This document shows positions 33,031 through 43,455 of a stretch of 64,000 nucleotides of DNA, one piece after another. Positions within the stretch are counted from its first letter, which is position 1. Each line of letters begins with the position of its first letter. The stretch lies in contig CM026563.1 of the NCBI GenBank assembly GCA_015143295.1, positions 4,960,001 to 5,024,000 on the forward strand, given 5' to 3'. The notes beneath the pieces are model-generated. The model was not told the origin of the DNA, searched no databases, and saw only the letters and a list, made by a program, of their open reading frames with translations. The DNA is from Tetracentron sinense. Its lineage: Eukaryota > Streptophyta > Magnoliopsida > Trochodendrales > Trochodendraceae. The position numbers and the translations under genes are program-made.

Positions 33031-36000
33031 TCAACCATCCGAGCCAGATCTAGTGTCATCTTTCTCAACACTCTGGTACTTATACAACCTAGCGCAAGTT
33101 AAATAATAACCAAAGTTAATCACTCCGATCACAACCACCATCCAAAACACATTATCTAGCCTCCCATCATTTATATTATCCGGCAACCATCCGGTGACCC
33201 GCCGAACCAAATCGATCACCGCCGTACTCAGATAATACCCGATGCCAGCCAACAATGAGATCATCGCAGTCGCGGTGGTACGCAGTGACTTGGGGAATTC
33301 CTGGTAATACAATGCAACTTGTCCCGGGAAGTGGAAAGCCTCTCCAATGCCTACAATGGCCAGAGGCAGCACAAGCCACAATGCAGACATGGGCACAATG
33401 GAACCGGGTCGACCCGTGAGGTGGTGAGTTCGAACGATACGGAGCCGCCTTGACTCGACTAAGGCTGACCCCACCATGCCAATAACGTTGAGGACGTGGC
33501 CGAGTCCGACACGCTGGAGGGGAGTGGGAGATCGGCGTGTCAACTTTTGCCACATAGGACATAAGAAACGGTCAATGATGGAGAGGGATATGGCTGTGGA
33601 TACAAGGGTGAAGACTAGGAAGGACCCGGCTGGGATTTGAAAGTGGGGCCCAAGGTGTCGGTCCATACTTAGAGCTTGGAGGATTGTTAAACTGCCTTGG
33701 ATCGCTATAGGGGTGCTTAGAAAAATACCGGTTGACCATAATGGGGATATTCTGATTAGGGTTTTGAAGTCTTCTACTTGCTCGACCGTACATAGCCTCC
33801 ATGGTCTTGCGATTGAGCCATTAGATCCAGTTTTTGTGTCGCCTTGGGTTTTCAGTGCTGCGCGGTTTAGGAATCTGCATGAAATGCACGAGTCACGTCA
33901 CCTAGATCTCCATCAGTGCCTAGTTGAAGCAAGAGCCATGCTACCCCTCCTCTGAGGCATTTTCTATTTTCAGTCAAAATTCTGATACTTATCATTGATT
34001 TCAATCAAAAATCAACACCTGACCTTACAAGGACAAATGTGGTTTTTTTTTGCTGGAGAGTGGTAGGGTGTTAAAAAGGAGAGGAATGCTACCCCTATTC
34101 TCAATCAAACTCTATTCTCAATCTCCACCAATCACGTGTCCATTCTTAATGAGAGATAATGCTTTAACCACCATAACTGATTTGATAATGGATAGATGGT
34201 TGGTGGAGGCTGAGAATAGAGTTTGATAATTGGTAGGTAGTTGGTGGAGGCTGAGTGTAGAGTTTGACCGAGAGTAGGGCTAGCACGCCTCTAAAAAGGA
34301 TGGTGTGGACCAATGAGAATGGTTAGGCTAACCATGCCATCCATAAGGAGTGCTAGCCCTACTCTCAAGTATTCCTATTTTATGAGTTAATTATTTGTTC
34401 ACTTTTAGTGTTAAAGTCTTATAATGACCGAAAAAATATGTGCTTTAACATTAAAAATGAGCAAATGATTGACTCATATTGAAAGTATGAATGCCGTGTG
34501 AGTAGGGCTAGCACTCCTTCGCAATCCATGCCCCATTTACCTTAAAATTATATAACAAACTCTAAAATGGTTAGTTGATCGCACGAGGTGCAGTGAACAA
34601 CCTTACTTGGTGGAACTCATTATTCGGGTGTCTGGTGGTTGATTCGATGATGGAAAAAGGTAAGAAATTTAAAATTTGATGTCTTCCAATCAACCACAGA
34701 CACATGCATTTGAATTCTCCTGGATTCAATTGTAATTGGTTTTGATCTCATCTCCATCAAATCTCTAAGCTTTAGTCACTTTCCAATTTCTACGGTCTTC
34801 GATTGAGCAAACAACCCGAACAACCTTAAAAGAAACCTCGGTGGTGGTGGTTTGGTAATTAAGATGACAAAGAAGAATAGTTTTTTTTTTTTTTAGGGAT
34901 AAATGCTTAGCTTACCCGCGGTTGGATTTATGTAACAAAATGGTTGGTATTCATTGATCGACGCCTTGATTTTTAACACTCATCAACTATGGTTAAAATG
35001 AACTCGCCTTTTGGGTTAAGCAATCCAACCTTACTTGATTTGACTTATTTTGTCTTTTTTAATGTTCCATCAATTCTAATCCTAGCCATTTAATAACAGA
35101 GTTAAACGGTTAAGATTTGAGAATATATTTGGGGGTACTGGTGGACTAATTCTATTTCGTTAATCTTAATTAGGGTTAAATGGGGGTTAACAGGACACGA
35201 TGACATGGTGGTGACTTTAGTAGAAGATCCACAGGTGGGCCAATGTTCTCTTTTTTTGACACTCAAATTTTTCTGTAAATTCCTCCTTTTAAGGCTTTTT
35301 TTGGGTTGCTCCGGGCGGGGAGCTCCTGTTTGTTGTTAAAAATCTTTAAAATATAAATTTTCAAAAGTGTATTTTTTCGTCATAATCTTTTCGTCACTTT
35401 TCCCCCTCGGAAAAGCGCCTAAGCATTCCTCCACAAGCAATGCTAAGTCCACTTTCCGGCCATCCACTCTCTCCTATTATCATACAAGAAGACAAAATAG
35501 TATGACACTTATTTGTGAGTCCCACCATTTTATTTTGTCTTTCTTGTATAAAAATAGTAAAAACCACGAGAGAGTGGATCACCCAAAGGTAGACCTAGCA
35601 TTGCTCCACCGGCCACCACCATGAGTTATTAGTACCCATCCAAAAGGTTAACCAATGAATAAAAAGCCTAGATTACTAAAGGCACCTACTCCTTGTAGCC
35701 ATATTTTTCCATTTTCCTTGCCAAGGGCTGCAAGTTAGAATAAGTGGAAGCGGCAGAATAAAGCAACAGAGACCCCATGATGGTGACGATCACACTTCAT
35801 GCACTAGAAATTGCTTTTTATGTTTTTAGATTATCCTAGTAGTAGAAATATTTAGTTTTAAGAAAATGGCCTTTTAGGTTCTTAGATTATCCCAGTAGTA
35901 GAGATACTTAGGTTTAAGAATACTAGAAATCACAGAGAAATGTGTAAAAAGAGTGAAATTCAAACCTGAAGCTTGAAGTTGGAGTAGGAGATGGCAACTT

Positions 36001-37736
36001 TGTCACCCCATTAGGTTCATAGTAATAATCCTCACTTCCCGGTGATACTAACACCTTCCTCTTCCGAATTGTCACTACTACTACTTGTGCTAAGCTCATG
36101 AATGGGCTTCCCTGAGGCTTAACGTGACGAAAGCGACGAATTCCCAATAAGAATACGGCTAGCCCGATGGCGTTAGTGGCAATGTCCAAACCAAACCCCA
36201 AACCCCAGCCAACATTGTCCTCAACATACACAATGGCTGTGGAGCCGATTAAAGAAGAAACATATAAGGTGAAGAAGTACCAATTAAAGAAAATTGCTTG
36301 ATCTTTGGGCTTTTGGAATTGATCTGCTCCCATGGTTGCAACTGTAAAGCGTGTGCCTCCAACTCCAATAGACGCTAGTGCTATAACGGTGTAGAGGACT
36401 GCGAATTGAAACTTTGATGGGGTCTCGCATGTGTCCGATCCAGTTGTGCATGTTGGAGGCCTTAACGAGTGGACAGTCGCGGTTAAGGTAAACATAATCA
36501 TACCCTGCAAGTGTAGCCATTTTATTTGTTTTTACCACAATACAGATAAAAGGAAGACTTTGAAATATCAAATATCATTTTAATGTTAATGATATTAAGG
36601 GTGGAGCTCGGGCAACTGCCCTAACTGTGGGAGCAAAATTAACTTTTCTTTTATATTATATTATATTATTTAATTATTTAAGAGGCATAACCCTGAGGCA
36701 ATGAGGCATGAAAGAGGAGCATTAATATATGATATTATTAAGACAACACCCTGCCACTTGCTCCAATTTGTTGGGAGCAATAGAACCAATCCGACGGAAG
36801 AGTAAACTGGTAAGGATAAAGTTACACCTTCTATAGAATCCTCTCCACACTATTCTATAAGATATTATGTAAGAATCATATCATCAACATAGAGGAGTAG
36901 TAAGATACTACCATGTTTGGAACGACATACATAATAATAATAATAATGAAGAGAACATAAGAGAATTTATGTGGTTCGACAAATAATTTGCCTAATCCAC
37001 GGGTCAAGATCCGATTACTTATTCAATTTTGCGAGAAATCTTGAGAAACCCGTACAAGAACATTCTTCCATCTCAAATTAAACTAAAACTCAAGCCCAAA
37101 GAATCTTGTACACCCCTCTCAAGTCACATTCTCTACCTGAAGAAGTATCTCTATCTCCTTCAACCAAACCTTTCTCCAACCATAGAGTATTTAATCATGT
37201 TCTATTACCTCCAAGCTGAAAGCATATATATATATATATACACACACACTAGCAAAGCCCCCGTGCGATGCACGGGAGTACAAAGAAAAGTGAAAAGAGA
37301 ATAATTAAAAAAAAAAGTTAAGATAAACATGAGAGGATTGACTCTTAAAAAATCATGGGAAGAGTCGTGTCCTTTTAGAGAGATAAAAGAAGAATATGCG
37401 ATACATGAGAGAAAATTTTGGATGAAATCATTTGAGGTTTTTTTGGGATCAACGGGTGGGAATTAAAGAGGAAAGCTATAGTTGGAATAGATGTGAGAAT
37501 AGATTAAAAAAAATGGGGGGAGGGACACGTCTCTACACACCCTTATCCGTATGAGAAAATAGAGGACCATAATTCCCTAAAATCTCTCAAATGATTTTTG
37601 AATTGAGAGGGAGACGTGTGTTAGTGAAATAATTAACGGTTGAGATTAAAGATGGGTGTCACGTGACATTCTTAAAACAGAACTCGTAGGATTCATAAGA
37701 TTAAAGATTGGAGAGCAAAAAGAAAGGATTAGGTGG

Positions 37737-37769
<33 letters not shown>

Positions 37770-40426
37770 CTAGAGTCCTAGACAATTGGAGAAACCTGAA
37801 TTTGTACAACATGTCAAAATTGGACTAAACAGGTAGGTTCTGTCCGGTTAACCAACCTTTGGTCCAGTTCGACCGAATGTGCTACTGGTTTACTGATTGT
37901 GGAACTTTGACCGATAGCAATTGACTTGCAACCGGCTTGGTCAACCGACTTCCCCACAAGTTTGAGCCACATCACTACACAATGGTAGTCCATGCGATCT
38001 ATTCTCATATGAGATGACTTGCAAGCGGTCCACCCTGCTAACCACTAACTAATGTTACTACCAATAGGTAAATGATACAATTTAAATACAAAGAGGAGCT
38101 CTGCCTCACGCTGTTGAGCGGAGTCCCCTTTTTACATTGTGAAGGTGGCAATGTCACAATTACATGTGTTGCGAAATTGTTCCAGATTTTCTCAATAATT
38201 ACAACCGTGCCACTATCCTAGTGTAAATAGGGGAGCTCTGCTTCAACGCCATGAAGCAGAGCTCCGACTCAAAAGTAATCTCTAAATGATATTGTTAAAA
38301 GAAGCCAAATCCTCTACGGTGATAACCGGATTTGGCAAATTTGATTATCACCCCTAGAGGTCTCCACCTGTCCCGACACCCCTTAACTGTGGTTAAGATT
38401 TACTCATCCCTAGGGTTCACCCATTCATTTTTGGTTTTTAGAAAAAAATATTAATTATTTTTTAAAATTAAAAAACTGTTTTAGGGTTTTTTTAATATTA
38501 AAATATTTTTTTTAAAAAATTAATATTTGTTTATAAAAACCAATGATTGGGGGGGGGGGGGGGGTAACCTTAGGGATGGATGAATCTTACCCACAAATAA
38601 GGTCGAATGTAGAATGAAAACCTTTTTCTTGGTAATAGAACATTGTTAAAAGATGGTAGAATAACTACCAACATGTGATCGGGTTGAACAATCAACCCGA
38701 ACAACTCAAATATTGTCTTGAGAGTTGAGAAGGGCTATTTATGGAAGGGAGTGGATTCTCTCAAGTTGCAACTTGAGAGAATCTCTCAAGTTGGAATCCC
38801 TAGAGGTCGCCACGTGTCTCATTTGACACCCCTTAACCATGGGTAAGGTTCACCCACCCCTAGGGTTCACTCACCCATCCTTGGTTTTGTTTTTATATTA
38901 ATTATTATTTTTCAAATTAAAAAACTGTTTTGAGAGTTTTGTAATTTTAAAAACAGTTTTTTAATTTGAAAAATAATAATTAATATAAAAAAAAATCAAG
39001 GATGGGTGAGTGAACCCAAGGGGTAGGTGAACCTTACCCATGGTTAAGAGGCGTCAAAGGAGACACGTGGTGACCTCTAGGGGTTGCAACTTGAGAGATT
39101 CTCTCAAGTTGCAACTTGAGAGAATCCTGGGCTTTTTTGGAAACAAAATGTGTTAAAAATACCATTCGTATTTTTTAGTTTCTCGTAAGGCACAGGATTC
39201 TCTCGAGTTCGAACCCCTATAGGTCGCCACGTGTCTCTTTTGACACCCCTTAACTATGGGTAAGGTTCACCCACCCATCCTTGGTTTTTTTTTTTATATT
39301 AATTATTATTTTTAAATTAAAAAAACTATTTTTAGAGTTTTTTTAATATTAAAAAAAGTTTTTAATTTAAAAAAAAAGAATTAATATTTTTAAAAAAAAC
39401 CAACGATTGGATGGGTGAACCCTAGGGGTGGGTGAACCTCACCCATGGTTAAGGGGTGTCAAAGGGGACACGTGGCAACATCTAGGAGTTTGAACTCGAG
39501 AGATTCTCTCGAGTTCAACTCGAGAGGATCCTGAGCCTTTCCGTAATAGCACAGGATTCTCTCAAGTTCAACTCGAGAGAATCTCTCGAGTTGGAATCCC
39601 TAGAGGTCGCCATGTGTCTCCTTTGACACCCCTTAACCATGGGTAAGGTTCACCCACCCCTACGGTTCACTCAACCATCTTTGGTTTTTTTTTTTTTTAT
39701 TAATTATTATTTTTTAAATTAAAAAAATATTTTTAATATTAAAAAACTCTAAAAACAGTTTTTTCAATTTAAAAAATAATAATTAATAAAAAAAAAAAAC
39801 CAAGATGGGTGAGTGAACCTCAAGGGTGGGTGAACCTTACCCATGGTTAAGGGGTGTCAAAGGAGACACGTGGCGACCTCTAGGGTTCCAACTCGAGAGA
39901 ATCCTGTGCCATTTTTGATTGGGTTGCTTCAACCGGAGCTCTTGTTAATCTCATGCAATAAACACTTTGGCTAATAAATGAGATTGTTAGCCCTTACCAG
40001 CAAGGATATAAAAGAGGAAATAATAATGACTGAAGAACAGCCCAAAAAGGAGTCGGCAATAATGGCTCCGGCAATAGGGAAGAGACTGGTGCAACCGTAG
40101 ACTATGTTGGAGATCTGTGCGGCGTCGATGCTCTTCACGTTGAATTCCCCTATCAAATACACTATTATGTTCGATATCCACCCTCCGGCTGCTAGTGTTA
40201 GACCCATCACACACCCTGTCCATGTTCAAACGGGTGCAACATACATCTATGTTAGATTCTAGAGAGAGAGTGAGAGATTCTAGAGAGAGAGAGAGAGACC
40301 TGTGATAAAAGGGAAGGTAATCCAACCCCCTCGTTTGCGATCGCCGTTTTCCAATCGTCCTTCTTCGTTGGGTGTAAATTGGCCGGAGAGTTGGCCTTCA
40401 AAGTGCCGGAACTCAGTGGCTGCCAT
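33031..40426 (-). CDS. NRT1/PTR family (NPF2, NAXT-like) transporter, gene 4
   Basis: Four exons on the minus strand: 40426-40300, 40215-39998, 36504-35966 and 33874-33031, encoding 575 residues. Exon 1 is 12-15 bp longer than in its siblings because of a small internal repeat (GQLSGQF). It has the family features of gene 1: KRGGWITFPF, GEFNVKSIDAAQISNIV, GGTRFTVATMGADQF at about residues 164-178, TIRKRK, SSFRFLNRAAL and GEAFHFPGQVALYYQEFP. In the third exon, GADQFQKPK replaces GADQFDKPK and YVEDN replaces YVQDN. The ExxE(R/K) motif is absent. Exon 4 is closest to gene 1. Introns 2 (3,493 bp) and 3 (2,091 bp) are enlarged by MITEs, three of them in tandem. A GAGCTC palindrome lies 100 bp upstream of the ATG. 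Confidence 0.9.
34081..34291. repeat. Mutator-type MITE in intron 3 of gene 4
   Basis: A 211-bp element with ends GAGGAATGCTACCCCTATTC and the inverse of GAGGCGTGCTAGCCCTACTC, and an exact 9-bp duplication TAAAAAGGA (34072-34080 and 34292-34300). It contains a direct repeat of GTTGGTGGAGGCTGAG. Confidence 0.8.
34345..34520. repeat. Mutator-type MITE in intron 3 of gene 4, second
   Basis: A 176-bp palindrome with AAGGAGTGCTAGCCCTACTC ends, flanked by GCCATCCAT/GCAATCCAT (9 bp, one mismatch). It lies 54 bp from the previous element and has related termini. The GGGAATGCTAGCCCC ends of the MULE at 14053 belong to the same terminal type. Confidence 0.75.
37249..37276 (-). mobile_element. Helitron 3' terminus in intron 2 of gene 4
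   Basis: On the minus strand, hairpin CCCGTGCATCGCACGGG is followed by GGCTTTGCTAG and then T. The body would extend to higher coordinates (perhaps to the (TA)n at 37741-37768). The 5' TC end was not found. Confidence 0.55.
38089..38271. repeat. GAGCTC-hairpin MITE in intron 2 of gene 4
   Basis: Starts AAAGAGGAGCTCTGC and ends ATGAAGCAGAGCTCCGACTC, with nested small hairpins at each end. It is the same family as 40526-40698. Confidence 0.65.
38306..38605. repeat. Palindromic MITE, 'CCAAATCCTCTAC' ends, degraded
   Basis: The left end CCAAATCCTCTACGGTGATA matches the inverted right end of the element at 5997-6345. The right end is lost. It contains a run of Gs (38549-38564). Confidence 0.55.
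38751..39910. repeat. Three stacked palindromic Mutator-type MITEs in intron 2 of gene 4
   Basis: Copies at about 38751-39132, 39189-39537 and 39549-39910, each about 350-380 bp, belong to the GGCACAGGATTCTCTCGAG family of 11028-11400. The middle copy has a degenerate 9-bp flank repeat (TTCTCGTAA/TTTCCGTAA). Each can fold into one long hairpin with a TTAATTATTATTTTT-type centre. Confidence 0.8.
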
Positions 40427-40525
40427 GTTATGCTCTCTCTCTCTCTCTCTTTCCAGTAGTAGAAGAAAGGAGAGTAGAAGTATGGCTCTAGAAATGGTGA
40501 TGTACAACTCAGTGGAGATCATATA

Positions 40526-40698
40526 TAAAGAGGAGCTCTGCGTCACCACGTTGTGCGGAGCTCCTCTTTTTACATTATCCGGTGGCAAATGTGTAATTAT
40601 GATGTGTTGCAAAATTACCTCAGTCATTACAAAAATGCCACATTTATAGTGTAAAAAAGGGAGCTCCGCATCAACACCGTGATGCAGAGCTCCGGCTC
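40526..40698. repeat. GAGCTC-hairpin MITE, 100 bp upstream of gene 4 ATG
   Basis: A 173-bp palindrome (AAAGAGGAGCTCTGCGTCAC ... GATGCAGAGCTCCGGCTC) inserted in the TA-rich promoter spot that is a plain (TA)n in gene 1. Confidence 0.7.
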
Positions 40699-40959
40699 AA
40701 AATTAATCTCATATATATATATGATGATGATGATCCATTTGGTGAGCCCCACCACTGAAACAATGTCCGGTCATGGTGGTCTGCGTTTTGAATATATGCT
40801 CCTTTGATTTAATGTTTTTGGTATGCGAATATGTGCACCATCGAGCACCAGTCTTTATGCTAAGATAATCAATTATCTCATTTCACTCAGTATCTTCAAT
40901 TAAGTACAGACCAAATGAGCCCTGTTGTAAGAAAAAATAACTTTAATAAGTTTTTGAAA

Positions 40960-41127
40960 AGGAAATGCTACTGAGACCGCAAAAGGGCTGAGACCTCCAA
41001 GACCGTGCATCCATGCACGGGATTATAGGTGGGGCCTACCATGTGAACGTGGGCCCACCTGAAATCCCGTGCATGCATGCACCTTCTTGGTGGTCTTGGC
41101 CCTTCTCCGGTCTCAGTAGCAAAGTCC
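40960..41127. repeat. Palindromic Mutator-type MITE (GGACTTTGC family, copy D)
   Basis: A 168-bp element with an exact 9-bp duplication TTTTTGAAA (40951-40959 and 41128-41136). It is at the same position as copy C upstream of gene 1. Confidence 0.85.
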
Positions 41128-41711
41128 TTTTTGAAATAACGTGAAATAGGTTGATTTGATGGAGAAATTGCTTTTCAGTGAAGTGGAACTGGCAACTAAA
41201 TGAGATTGGATCATAGTCAATTGCCATTGAACTCTCCCTAAATTAAGTCAGAATCACATCCCACAGGTCAACAAGTGTCTCCTCTAACTCTTATTAACTA
41301 TGCTTAAGATTCATTAATCATTGGGGTTCAACAATATAACATTGGTCTTAAAAAAATATTAACCTTAAGGGTTAAAATTCTTAACTAGAGTTATTTTTTC
41401 TTAAAACAAGAATATTTTGTTGAACCACAAGGCTTAGTAAATCTTAACCTGTTAATAGGGGCTAAAGGAGACCAGTGTTGATCTACAGGTGTGATTTAAT
41501 TGGTTAAAAGCTCGATCGCATTCATTTATTTTGGTAAACAAGTTGAATTTGGAGCTCATTAATTTAGTTAACAAACAAAGCTTGAACACACCCCTAGTGG
41601 GCTTGTTAAAAGCTCAACTCTATTATATTATACTTAAATTATCAAAATAATTAAGTTAAGTAAATAAGTTAACATACAAAACTGATTATCAAATAAGTGA
41701 AATGGAATGGT
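41128..41711. other. Upstream flank of gene 4, matching gene 1
   Basis: Collinear with 7527-8380, including a degenerate palindromic MITE at 41205-41500. Similarity ends near 41700 where a retroelement starts. Confidence 0.55.
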
Positions 41712-43455
41712 GTAATGCATAAAATTCGTAAAATAAGTAAGTATGGCAAGAGCGAATAGAATATTCGTGCTCTAGAGGACGATGTCAGAATTCGTCGTTA
41801 TCTAGACGATGTCAGAATTCGTCATCATCAGAACAATGTTCCGGAATCGTCGTCATCAAGATGGTGTCTGAAATCGTCGTCATTAGTACAATGTCGTAGC
41901 TCGTGATCGAGGCATGATATTAGTATTCATGTTCGAAGGACGGTATCAACGTGAAGAACGAGACTAATATAGAGGACGGAACCGACGTTCAGGATGAAGT
42001 AATCAGGAGGCGATCTCTATGCTCTGACAATTAGGAGTTAATGATAGTCATCTCAGCCCACAAATAGTTTCAAACCGACCTGAAGAAAGTAAGCTTACAC
42101 GTGTGGCACGTGTCAAATAAAGTAGGCTTACACGTGCGGCACGTATGAAGGAAGATTTGTTGACATATTTGGTAATAATCACAAAGCAAGTGGTAAGATC
42201 ATACATGAGCATTAATGAGCATGCAGAGGCATCCTAACTCAAGCCTATAAATACCCCGATCTCACAAAAAGAAGAAAAATAAGGATTTTTCCCCCACAAT
42301 AAAGGAAAAGGGGAGGAATTTTTCTCCCATAATAAAGAAGAAGAGGATTTTTCCCCCACAATAAAGGAAGAGGGCAGGAGAAGAGGGCAGGACGAGAGGA
42401 CGAAACGATAGGGGGGCTATCATCAAGGGGAGAGTCTTACTCAAAAATGAAATGTCTTAAGACATGGTCATTCTCAAAGCCTGTTATTTGTATTTCATCT
42501 TCAACATATACTGACTTGATCATCGGAGGACGTTGACAAGAGGGGCCCTCACCTGCATCAACAAAGGCGAGCTATGATTATACTTGCATCCTTCTACCAG
42601 TCAAACTGAGCTAACAACGCGTGGACGATCAGAAGAATTTGTCCCCATAAAAATTGGCGCTCATCTGTGGGAAACTCTTAAACGATCCCATCGCCGCTCA
42701 TGCATGCTATTTGCTCACAGATGGAGTTCTGAGGAAAAGACTAGGCTTGCTACTTCAGAAAGTGGTTCGACATCAAGATAAGTTCTTGAAGGGAGGGATG
42801 CATCACAACATACACCTCGAACATCTCCTCTTAAGGGAGCACCCAACATTACATCCAAAAATCTGAGATGACTCGAAAGGCAAAGCCAGGTGACCAAGCT
42901 TACCGTGTCATGATGCTCAAAGAGAGGCCTCACTAAGGCAGGATGCATGACGTCGACTTCATTTCCCATCCCCTCCAAGATGACCAGGGGCACGACAAGC
43001 ATTCCCACCAGTGCATAGCAACCCTTTCAGAAGCAAGCTATCCGAGGCAGGGACCACAGTAATACTCCTTGGATGAGAAGAGTTCCCCGCACGTGTGCGA
43101 CGTAAGAAGATAGTCCATGCGAGCTAATTAGAACAACTAGATTGATGCCCATGCGAGCTGGACAAAAGTCATGATCAGTATCAGTAGTAAGGACGGCCGA
43201 GTAGACATTGTTTGAACGAGGCAATCAGACGACGACAAGGGCTCTATATCAATGTCAGGCTGACCAAGTCCTTGTTAATTGCCCGTCGATCATAACACAA
43301 TTCCTGGTGAAGGAGTCATAAGATGAGCAGCCTTCTCGAACTGTCATTGACATCATCAAAGGGACCCCAAGTTTGGGGGTACTGTCATAAGTGTCGTGGC
43401 CATCTGATTAATCGACGAAAACACTCAGATTGTCATGAAAAGCTTATAAAGCTAT
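41712..43455 (+). mobile_element. Deleted Ty3/gypsy-like LTR retroelement
   Basis: An LTR-like region with TATA (CTATAAATACCCC near 42246), an A/G-rich leader with a repeated TTTTTCCCCCACAATAAAGG, and TGACTTGATCATCGGAGGAC typical of plant gypsy LTRs. It is followed at about 42650 by a primer-site-like TTGGCGCTCATCTGTGGGAA. About 700 bp of internal remnant follows without an intact gag-pol. A purine tract (AAGTTTGGGGGTAC, near 43370) then precedes a second TGTCATAAGTG start of a 3' LTR. The element is interrupted by the solo LTR at 43456 and resumes at 45831 for roughly 180 bp. The left boundary is approximate. Confidence 0.6.
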
